Shown here one piece after another: positions 32,601 through 43,900 of a stretch of 64,000 nucleotides of DNA. Where the stretch lies: assembly GCA_019448385.1 (NCBI GenBank), contig JAGTXO010000002.1, positions 1,674,001 to 1,738,000 of the forward strand, in the 5' to 3' direction. The notes beneath the pieces were generated by a model. It was not told where the DNA came from, made no database searches, and saw nothing but the letters and a program-made list of their open reading frames with translations. Source of the DNA: Diacronema lutheri. Its lineage: Eukaryota; Haptophyta; Pavlovophyceae; Pavlovales; Pavlovaceae. The position numbers and the translations under genes are program-made. Position 1 is the stretch's first letter. Each line of letters begins with the position of its first letter.

Positions 32601-34910
32601 GCCTGCGCCCGCCCCACCGCCGCGCAGGCGGCCGCGTCGCGCGCGCTCGGCGCGCTCTTCGTGCTCGTCGACGCGGCCGACGCGGCGGGCGACAGCGACG
32701 CCGCGCTCGGCGCGCTCGCGGCCGCGGTCGACGCGACGGAGCTGCGCCCGCCGCCGGCCTTTTGGCGCGCGGGCCGCGCCGCGGCGTACGCACCGCGTCC
32801 GCCGCCCCTCGACTCGGCGCGGCCGCGCTACAACCGGCGCGCGCGCGCACCTAGCCCTCCCGTCGCGGCCGCGCGGCGCAATCTCGCGCGCGCGGTGCGC
32901 GAGCTCACGCGCGCCGCGCGCGCTGAGCGCGAGCGCGCGCCGGCGCCGCGCGGCGCGCGCGGCGGCGTGCTCCACGCGCTGCGCGCGTCGCTCCCCGTGC
33001 ACGCGCGTGCCGCGCTCGGCACGGACGCGGAGCTGCGCGCGGACATCGCCGCGTTCGCGCGCGCGCGCCGCGAGCTGCACAGCCTCACCGACGCCGAGGT
33101 GGCGGCGCTCGCGCGCCCGGCCGGGCCGCCGCTGCCCGTGCGGCTCGCGTGCACGGCGGTCGCGCGCGCGCGCGGCGTGACCGTGCTGCTCGACATCGTG
33201 CCGCGCGGCGGCGGCGCGCCCGAGCGGCTCGTGTGCCGCGCCCGTCGCCGCGGCGCCGCCACGCGCACGCCACGGCCGACAGCCGCCGTTATCGCGCGCG
33301 CGCCTTGCATAGCGGCGCGCGTTGGCCACACTGAGCCGGCGCGCGCGTGCGCGGGCGGATCGATCGGGGTCGCGCGCCTCCGTTCAGCGCGCCGCCGCTC
33401 TTGGCGTGGGGCGCGGCTCGACGTGCACACCCGCGAGCGGCTGGCCACACCGGTGCCAGGCCACGTCGTGGCCTGCGCCGCCGCCTCGGCCATCGGCGCG
33501 TGCGTCGCTCGCGCGCGGCTTGGGCTTGCACGGCTGGCGCGCGCGTGGCCCTGCGCCTCCGCTCCACTGGCCGCTGCTGCTGTCGCCTTCGCGCCTGCCG
33601 CCGACGGTGTTTTCTGCGCCCCGCTGGGCGCTCCTGCATCCGCCTTCGCGCCTGCCGCCGACGGTGTTTTCCCCGCCGCACTAGCCGCTGCTGCATCCGC
33701 CTTCGCGCCTGCCGCCGATTTTCCCGCCCCACTAGTTGCTCCTGCATTCGCCTCCGCGCCTGCCACCGACGGCGTTTTCCCCGCCCCACTAGCCGCTGCC
33801 GCTGCCGCGTCCGCGCCCGCCGCCGCGGGCGCGTCTTCCGCCCCACCAGCCATCGCCGCCGCGCCCGCCGCCAACGCGCGCACCGCCAACGTGCCCGTTG
33901 CCAACGAGGCTACCGCCACCGAACCAGCCGCCCTTGAGCTTCCCCTCCAACCCGCCAACTCGGCGCTGCTTGCGTGGGCGGGCGACGCGGCTGCGCGCCG
34001 GCTGGCCGCCGCCGCCGCGAGCGCCGGCCTCCCGCAGGCAGAGGTGGAGCGCATCGCCAGCGGCGACATGCTCGCCTCAACCGTCGACGCGTGCTGCGAG
34101 GTCGTGCTGCGCGTGCACGGGCAGGCCGGCGGCGGGCATGTCTGCCACGTGCCGCTCGCCGCGCAACCCGCGGTGTTTCAGGACGACGCCGAGCGCGCCG
34201 CGCTGCTGCACCGCCTGCGCAGCGAGGCGACAACGCAGGCTGTCATCGGCGTGTGGAGCCCGTCGGACGAGCGCGGCGGCGCGGGCGGTGACGACGGCGC
34301 GCAGCTCGCCTCCGGCCATTTCACCGCGTTGCGCCTTGTGCGCGTCGCGCGCGCGGGCGAGCATCGCTACGACGCGGTGCTCGTCGACACGCTCGCGTCG
34401 CCCTGCAGGCAGGCGCTCATGCTCGCCAAGGCGATAACTGCCACGCTGCACGCGGCGGGTCTCGACATTTCGCGCGTGCGCCGCGCGCTGCTGCTCAACG
34501 AGGCGGCGCAGCGTGGCGCGACGTGCGGCCTCGCGATAGTGGGCGCGCTCAACGACGCGCTCGCCGCGGCGGGCTGCTCGTCCGCGCCGCGCACGTTCAG
34601 CGTGGCGGACATGTACGCTGTCGGCGAGCGCCTCCGCGTCGCGCTGACCGGCGCGGCCAGCGATCGTGCGCCGGGCGGCGTCTGCGCGGTCACGAGCGCG
34701 GTGCGCGGCGGGGGCAGCCCCGATGGCGCCGAAACGCCGCCGCAGACGCGCGGCGCCAAGGCCGCCGCTGGCGTCACCGCCGCCGCCACCGCCGCCGCCA
34801 CGCCGCCGCCGCCCGCGCTGGGCGCCGCCGCCGCCGCCACCGCCGCCGCCGCCGCTGCTGCCGCCGCCGTGGCCGCGCCGCCACCGCCGCCACCGCCGCC
34901 GCCGGCCGGC

Positions 34911-34987
<77 letters not shown>

Positions 34988-37900
34988 GCGCACGTTCTTG
35001 AAGCTCGCGCCCAGGGCGCGCGCGGCCGCCTCGGCGCGTGAGGCGTTGCGCGCCGCGTGTGCGCGCGCGGACGCGGCGGCGTCGTCACACGCGTCGGCGC
35101 CGCACGCGCCCGCCGGTGCGCGCCGCCGGCGGCGCGCGGGCGCAGGCGAGCTGGCGCTCGCGGCTGCGCGCGCGCTCGCCTCGACGGAGCACGGCGATTT
35201 GACGGACGACGCGCTCGAGGCCGCCGTCGAGCAGGAGCTGGGCGACGAGCGCGGCCAACTGCTGCTGTGCACGCGGGGCGCAGCGGCGCAAAGGCCCGCG
35301 CTTTGCCGGCTCCTGAAGCACGCGTGCGCGTCGGCGCGCGCGGCGAAGCGCGCGCAATTCACGGTATTCGTCGTGCGCGCGGCCACGCGCGGCGAGCGGG
35401 GGGGCGCCGCCGCGAGGCGCGTGGACTCGGTGGTCGAGCTGTCGTGCGCGCTGCACGAGAAGGCGGGCGCGCTCGGCGGCCTCCAGAGCGTCTGTGTGCG
35501 TGGCTTTGCCCTCGAGCGCCGCCGGACACTCGACGCTGGCGCCGAGGCCGGCGCGTCCGCCATCGGCCAGGACGAGCAGGTCGAGGCAGAGGCGGGCGAG
35601 GCGTGCGTCGCCGGCGTGACGATGGCCAAGCAGCTGCGTCAGTTTGCCGAGCAAGCTGCCCGCGACGACGTGCTCTTCCACGTCGCCGTGTCCGAGGCCG
35701 ACGCCCACGCCCGGCTGGCGCGCGTTGCGGGTGACGATGTCGGCGCGTACAGCGTCGTGCTCGCAGTCGCCGGGCTCGTCTGGCTGGCCAAGGCCGACGA
35801 GGTTGCGCCGGCGGCCGCCCAGTCCGCCGCCGTGCCGCCCGCCGCCCCGCCTGCTGCCGCCACGTCCGCCGACGCCGAGCGCGACGCCTCGCCTTCCGAC
35901 CGCCTGCGCGCGCTGACGCTCGCCGTGCGAGTCGCGCTCGCGCGCGGCGTGCTGCGCCACCTCCTCGCCGACGCGTCGCCGGGCGCGTCCGCGACCGCTG
36001 GCGGTAGTTGCGCGACGCCCGTCGAGGCGGCCGCGTCCGACGCCGCGCCGCCCGCCACGGGCGTCGTGACGAGTGGCGTTGCGGCGGGCGCTGTGGCGGC
36101 CGCACCGGCTGCTGCGGGCGGTGCGATGGCGGGTGCATCGCCCATCGCGCGGCCGGCGAAGCGCGCGCGGCGCACGCTCACCGCCGCTCCAGCCGCCTCG
36201 GCCGTTGCGGCCGCTGGAGGCGCACGCGCGGGCGCACGCGGCGCGGCCGGCGCGCCTCGCGCGCGCGCCGCGCGCGCGCCGGCCGAGTACGTCTGGCTTG
36301 CCATCGCGCGCCGGATGCTGGCGGCGCGACACGCGGCGGCCGCGGGCGGCGACTTTGTCGCGTCGTGCGTCGCCGCGATGCAGGCCGAGTACGGCGACGG
36401 CTGTGCCGTCGTCGTCGGCGACGCGCCTGGTGACGCCTTGGTCGAGGCTGCGGCGGCGGCGCTGCTCGAGGGCAAGCACGCGGCGGTGAGCCTCGGCTGC
36501 GTCGACCGGCCGGCGGTGCTCGTCGTGCAGCGCGCCGTGGACGCGCCCACGTCGCGCGTGCACGGGTGGTGCGCGCACGCGGCGGGCGCCGCCGAGTTTG
36601 ACGAGGGCGCCGCGCGCGACGTGTTCAACGCGATCGTCGAGCGCGCGTGGGCGCTGCGTCCGGACCCGGCCGACGGCAGCCCGCCGCCCACGCGCACGTG
36701 GGAGGTCGAGCAAATCGCTGACGACGCGCCCGACCAGGCGGGCGTGGCCGCGCTGCGCGTGCTCTACGCGCTCGTCGCGGCGCACGGCCGCTACCGCTCG
36801 GCCGCCGCGCTCTTTGGCGCGATCGCGCAGCTGCACGCGCCCGACGCCGCCGGCGCGCGCGCGGAGGTCGTCGCGGCGGCGTGCGCGGTGCCGCCCGGCG
36901 CGCGGCCGGGCGCCGCGCCGGCGGCCGCGCGGGACGACGCGAGGGAGCGCGCATGGGAGGGCGCTCAGATCGCCGCGCTCGCCGTCGGCGCGGACGCTGC
37001 GCGCAGGCGTGTCGCGCCCGTGCGCGCGCTCGTCGACGCGCTCGGCACGCCGCCGACCTCGGCGATCACGGGCGGGCCGGCGGTGCGGCTCGCGGGCGCG
37101 GGCGACGGCGGCCACGGTGCACGGTGGGTGGGCGGGCAGGCGGCGACGCCCGCCGAGCAGCTGCCGAGGGAGCTGCTGCGCGCCTACCACGAGGCGGTGC
37201 TGTGCGTCACGCCCGGCAGCCTCCAGCTCGGCCCGGCGGCGCTCGACGCGGTCACGCGGCCGCGCGAAAACGACACGCTGGAAGGCCTCCTCGCGCGCGT
37301 CAGCTGGCAGTGCGGCGCGAGGGCGAGCACGTGCGCCATGCTCGCCACGTTTTCCGAGCAGGCGGGCACCGGCTCGCGCGTCGCGCTCAAGGCCCTCCGC
37401 ACGAGCTCCGACCTGGCCGGGCTGACGGCGGCTGCGGTCGGGCAGCAGGCGCCGCAGACGCCGCCGCCGCCGCTGCTCGTGATGCTCGGCCGCTGCCCCA
37501 GCCCGCTCGTCGGCGGTGGCCTCTTCCCGCCCGACCGCGCGACGGGCGAGCCGGCGGTGCACGCGGCGACGTCCGAGCTCGCCGTCGAGCTGCTGCGCGA
37601 CGCGCGCGCGCTGGCCGGCACGGACGGGCGGCTCGTCGTGCTGTGCCTCGAGGCGTCCAACCCGCTCTGGTTCTGCCCCAAGGTGCGCGAGCTCGAGCTG
37701 CCGCGGACGCGGTCGGACGGCGTGCGCGCGTCCGGCTGCACCTGCCCTGCGACGTGCAGCGATGCGCGCGGCGCGGCGGGTGGCGCTGCCCGCGGCGCAT
37801 CGACGCGGCCGGCGGCGCGCGCGATCAACAAGGCGGTGCTCGACCACTTCGTCGCGCTTTTCGGCCGCGAGGGCTTCGCGACCTTTGAGTTTGCGGGCGG

Positions 37901-40900
37901 CGGCGAGGCGAGCTGGCTGTGCGACAGCGCGGCCGGCACGACGACCGTCGCGGCGTGCGCGTCGCTGCCGCCGCGCATGGGCGATGGGCAGCTGGCCATC
38001 CGGCGGCACACGCTCGGCACGGGCGCCGACGCGCCGGCGCACGCCGTCGTCTCGCTCCGCGTCGCGCACGTGAGCCACGCCATCCGCCGCGCGGCGGACG
38101 ACGGCGGCGCGCGCGCCGAGCGGATGGCGCGCGCCGCGCGCGCGTTTTGCGATGTGGCGGCCGCGCTGCGCGTCGACGCGATCCTGGCGGAGGTGCCCGA
38201 GGACCGCCCGACGGGCACGCCCTTCCTTGGCGGGCTGCTCAAATGTTGGGACAAAGACCACGGGAGCTCGACGGCGCCAGCCACGCTCGCGCTCGGAGAC
38301 GTGCGCGAGGTGGCCAAGCGGACGGCCGACGCAGCGGCCGGCCGAGCGGACGAGGTCCCTGCGGCTGGCCGTCCGCAGGTCGCGGCGCGCGCGTGCGCTG
38401 GCGCGATTGGCGGCGGCGCGGGCGCGGCGGGCGCCTCGGACGCTGCGCCGCGTGCACTGGCGGGCGCGTCGGGTGCGCGCACGGACGGCGGCCCTGCCGA
38501 CGCACCGCGCCAGCTGGAGAGCCGCTACGGCGAGGCGAGCAAGCTCGACCTACCCCAAGATTCCACTACGGGCCGCGTCCTCGACGCTCGCGAGGCCCAG
38601 GACCGCGCGCGCGTGCCTGCTGCGCCCGACGGCACAGCGCTGCGCCGCGTGCTCGACGCCGTCGGCGCGGGCGCGCCCGCGCAGCGCAGCCCGCGCTGGC
38701 ACGACGAGCGATGGGAGGAGGTCACGGGCAGCAAGGTTGGCGACGTCGTGAACGACAACGCCGGCGTCGCGCACGAGACGCTCACCGACGAGTACGTGCA
38801 CCGGCGGCGGCGCGAGGTGCGGACCAAGGCGACGACCGCGGGCATCCTCGGCGAGGCCGTCGCGCTGCGCAAGCTGGCGGCCGCGTACGGCATCACCGTC
38901 GTGTGCAACCTGCCGATGGTGCGTGCGGACCCGCACGACAAGAGCGCGCCGTTCGCCTTCTCGCCGGACGGGCTCGCCATCCTCCCCGAAAACAACGAGC
39001 AGGTCCTCGTCGAGGTGAAGACGCTCACCAAGGCGGGCGCCACGGCGCACGAGGACGGGCCGCCGCAGCCGCACCGCGATCAGCTGCAGCTCGGCATGCA
39101 CGTCCTCGGCGTGAGCAAAGCGCTCTACGTGCAGTACCTCAGGCACGAGGACCGGATCGTCGTGCACGTCGTGACGCGCGGCGCCGGCTGGCTTGCATTC
39201 GCGCAGCCGAGGGTGCAGGCCTTCTGGGCGCGCGTCGTCGAGCGGCGCGCGCGGCTCGAGCGCGCGCGCACCGACCACCCGGCTGCGAGCCGGCGGCACC
39301 GGCGGCAGCAGACGCCGGCCGGGCCGCCGCTCGTGCTCGCGCTGGACGGGCGCATCCCCGCCGCGCGCGCCGCCGCGCTGCACGCCGTCGCGCACGGCAC
39401 CGCGAGCGCGGCGGCGGTGACGGCGGCGGCGGCGACGGGCGACGCGACGGCGTTGCAAGACGCGATCGCGGCGCTGCGCGCGCCCGTCGGCAATGCGGCG
39501 ATCGCCAGCGCAGCGCGTGCGGAGCGCGCGGCCGTCGAGCGGGCGATCGCGTACCTCGGGCAGCCGGCGGGCGACGCCGCCGCCCGCGGCACGGCCGAGG
39601 CGGCCGAGGAGGAGAGGACGGTCGACGCCGACATCTGCGCGTTGCTGCACCAGCTCGGCGCGAGCGTGGCGCACGTGCACGTCGAGGACGCGGATTGCGT
39701 CACGCGTGAGCACTGGGGCGAGGCGGTGCTCGCTGCAGCGGACGACCCGTCGAGCGCCCCCGCCATTTCGAGCGTCATCGTCGCGCACATCGTGCGCCTC
39801 GCCGGCTTTGGCGTCGAGCTCCCGCAGTCGATTCGCGTCGCCCCCAGCACGGCCGACTGGCACGAGGGCTGGCTCGACGTGCAGTGCGTGCTGCTGCGCA
39901 CGCGCCGGCGCGGGCGGCGCGACGACGACTTTGTGGCCGTCGTCAGGCGCGGTGGGCGCTGGTTTGCGTGCGAGCCCGGCCGCGCGCGGCGGCTGCAGTG
40001 GCGGTCGGTCCTACGCCGCGCGCGCGGCGGCGTCGACGGGACCGGCGAGGAGGCGTTCGCGATCGTCTACGTGCGGCGCGGCGACGCGGCCGGCGACGCG
40101 GCTGGCGACGCGCAGGCCGCACGGGCGCGCGGCGGGCGCGCGCGCAGGCGCACGCGCGGCGGCACGCGCAAGCGCAAGCGCGGCGCCTCCGCCGGGCTCG
40201 AGGCGGCCGCGCCCGCCGGCGCGCCGGCTGCCGCGCCCGCCGGCGCGCCGGCGGGCGCTGCTCACCGCCCGCCCGCCATGCGCGCCACGGTCGCCGCGCG
40301 CACCACGCGCTCTGTGACCGACGCGCTGCACTCGGCGCCTGCCGCCACGGTTGCACCTGTCTTCGACTGGCGCGCCGGCCGCCCGCCCCCCGCCGCTCGA
40401 GCCCGCCACCCGCGGCCGCGTGGGCGCGCGCCACCGGGCAAGGCCTGGGACAGCGTCTCGGGTGCGTGGGCGGACAAGCCGACTGGTGCTGCCGTCGCCG
40501 CCGCGCCGCCGCCGCTGCCGCCCGCCGCCGCGCCGCCGCCCACCGCCGCGCCGCCGCCCGCCGCCGCGCCGCCGCCCGCCGTCGCGCCGCCGCCCGCCGC
40601 CGCGCCGCCGCCGCCGCCGCCACCGGCGGCGCTCAACCGCTGGCAGCACGTCGGCGCGGGCGGCAGCGCGGCGGGCCGGCGGCTCGCGGCCATCGCACGG
40701 CGGCAGCGCGGCGTGCGCGCGCCGCCGCCCGCCGCGCGCTTCCTCGCCACGCTGCCGCCACCGCCACGCGACGGCCTCGCGCGCACGAGCAAGCAGGCGC
40801 GCGCGAGGCGCAACGCGGACGGACGGCCGGCGCACGCGCGCGCGGCCAACGCGCGCGCCTTCTACCGCGGCGTGGAGCTCGGCGTGCACGCGACGCGCGC

Positions 40901-43900
40901 CATCGTCGACGCGCGCCACGCCGACCTGCCGCAGGCCGTCTTCGTGGCGGAGGCGCGGGCGATCGTCGCGCGCTCCGCCGGCGGCGGCGCGCTGCTCGCG
41001 CCGGACGACGTGCGCGACCTGTGCGACGCGCAGACGGACGCCGATCGCGCTGCGATCTGGGCGTCGGTGGGCGCGCACGAGGCGACGCGCATCTTCGCGC
41101 TCGTCACGCGCAACGCGAGCTTGGCGGGCGCGGCGCTGCTCGTGCTGCACACGCCGGCGGGCGCGCCGGCGCGCGCGCTCGGGCTCCTGGCGACGCGCTC
41201 GCGCGCGCCGTCGACGGGCGCGCCGCGCGACGCGCACAGGGCGCTGGTGCAGCGGTTGGACGTGCTGATGGACGCGATCGCCGCGGCGCGAGGCGCGTCG
41301 CCGCTCGAGCTCGAGCTCGCGCTCGCGCCCGAGCCGCAGAGCGCGTGCAACGCGCGTGCGGCCGCGCTGCTCTGCCTGCAGGCCGTCGCGGACGCGAGCG
41401 GCCGTCCCGCCGCTGAGGACGCGCTGGCCGCGCTCGACGACGCGCGCGGCATCGACCGGCACTGCCACGCCGTCCGGCAGCAGATCGAGGCGAAGCTCGC
41501 GTGGCGGCGCGCCGACGGCGCCGTCGGCGTTGACGGCGCCGACGGCGCGCCCGCGCTCGCGCCTGCCGCCGCACCGCCGGCGTGCGCGCCGGCGCACGCT
41601 GCCGGCGAGGCGGCGGTCGACCAGGCGATCGTCACGCGGGTGCGCGACGCGCTGCGCGCGTGGGCGACGACTGGCACCGCGCCCAGCGCGGCGGTGCTCG
41701 ACGACGCCTGCGCCGCGTACACGGCCCGCGCACGCGCGCGCAAGGACGCGCGCACGGCGCTGGGCCCGACGCGCGCGGCCGAGCTGCTCGCCGCGGCCGC
41801 GCGCGGCGGAGCCGACGGGGCGGATGCCGCGCGCGCGCTGCTCGGCGGCACGCCGCGCCTGCTCGTCGTGCTCCTCTGCGTGCCCGTCGCCGCGCCGTCC
41901 GGCGAGCCGCCGCGCCCGGTCGGGCTGCTCGTCGCCGACCGGCCGACGGACGACTCGCGCCCGGCCGCGCTCGTGCGCTACGACTTTGCGCCGCTCGACG
42001 CGGACGTGGCCGTCGCGGTCGGCGCGCATGCCGTCGCGCTGGCCAGTGCGATCTGGCCGCTGCTCGCGGCCGAGGGGGAGCCGCGGCCATCGCCCGTCGT
42101 GCGCTCGCAGCCGCGCGGCGGCGACGATGGCGCGTGTGCGCTCGCAACGTTCGCGTGCCTCGACGCGCTGATGACCGCCAGCGTCGGCGCGCACGGCCTC
42201 GCGGGCGGCGCGGGCATGCTGCCCGCGCTGGTCGCGCGAGGCGCCGCGGCCGCCCAGCGCGAGCGGCAGCTGCGCGCGGCCGCCGAGAGGCTGGGCGGCA
42301 CGGTCGCTGGGTGGCCGGACACGGGCGCGAGCGCGGCGGGCGCGAGCGTCGACGAGGAGGCGCGCACGTACGAGGTCGAGGCGGTCGTCGACGAGCGCCG
42401 CAAGGCGGGCAAGAAGGTGACGTTCCAGTTCCGGATCAGGTGGCGGGGCTACGACGAGAGCGCCGACACGTGGGAGCCTGAGGCCAACGTGAGCAGCGAC
42501 CTCGTCGCCCAGTTCCGCAAGACGCGCGACGAGCAGAAGCGGCGCGCGGGCGGATCGGGCAGCGGCAGCGGCGGCGCGGGCGCGGCGTCGGCATTGGCGT
42601 CGGCGCCGCTTCGCGCGCACGGCGAGTCGGGCGCCGCGGGCAAGCGCGCCGCGGCGGGTGCCGCCGCGAGCGCGCGCGACGCCGCGGGCGCGCGCGCGCC
42701 GAGCGTTCCCCGCGCGCGCGGCGTCGAGCGCGCGCGCGTGGACGAGCCCGCTGCGCCGAGCGCGCGCGCCGCCGGCGGCGCGACGGCGCGCACGCGCGGC
42801 AGCGTGCTCCCGGGCTTCGTGGTCAAGCGCTCGACGCTCAACGCGGGGCCGCAGGCGGTGACGGCGCAGCCCGGTGCGCGGAAGGAGCTGCGGCGCATCG
42901 CGGCGGCCGTGCACAGGCTCACGACACAGGCGTACCGCGTCATCAACAAGGTGGTGCGCGACGAGGCTGCGGTGGCGAGCGCGCAGGCCGTCGGCGCGGC
43001 GTCGGGCGGCCCGTCGACCAGCGTGCACACGTCGACCACGATGGACAAGGGATCCGTCCGTGCGATCTTCTCGGCCATCGGCTGGCACAAGGACGAGAGC
43101 ACGTACGGTGCAGCGCCCCGAGGCAAGCCCGCCGAGCAAGCCGCCGCGCAGACCAAGGCGGCGACGGCGCGCGCCGTCGGCGAGATGGCCGAGGGCGTCC
43201 AGCCCGTCTGCGCGGTGGGCCTCACGGAGATCCTCGAGGCGGAGGCGACGCAGGTGTCCACCGCGTGCCTGATGCACCCATCGCGCGTCGTGAACGGGCT
43301 GCTCCGCGACGTCGTCCGCGCGGCAGTCGAGCGCGACGAGGCGCTCGTCGCGCTGCCCGAGATGCAGCGAAACGCGCGCGTGCGCGAGCTGTGCGAGCGG
43401 CTGCTGCGCGGCGACGTGGAGGGCGCGCGCGTCGGCTGCCCCGCCGCGCTCGACCGCCACCTGCCCGACATGGTCCTCCACAAGATCGACTACAAGTGCA
43501 CGCCCACGAAAAGGCGGAACTACGACCGGCACACGACGCGCTACTTCCTCGTGCAGATCCGCACCCTGCAGCACGTGGCCGAGGGGCAGGCGCTGCTCTG
43601 CCGGCTCGCGCACATCCACACGCAGCTGACCGGACGGCCGCCGCGGTACAATGTGGCGCCGCTGCGCACGCACAATGTGCGCGCGAGGCGTGGCTGCCGC
43701 TGCCGCCGCCGAGCGCCCAAGCGCGCGCGCCGCCGCCGTGCGCGCCGCCCCGCGGCCAGGTTGGTCACGCGCCCGCGCGCTCGCGCGCCGCGCGCTGCGC
43801 GCAGGTGCCGCGCAACGTGCGCCTCGCCGCGAGCGCCATCTGGGTGACGCTTTCGGATGACGAGCGCAAGGAGCTGCGCGCGCGGCTCAAGGCGCTGGAC

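Noticed and set aside
35085-43673. Minus-strand open frames of 1,058 and 1,220 codons antisense to the giant gene
   Set aside because: They contain only Arg/Ala/Gly-rich sequence without motifs. Open antisense frames are expected opposite long GC-rich coding sequence.
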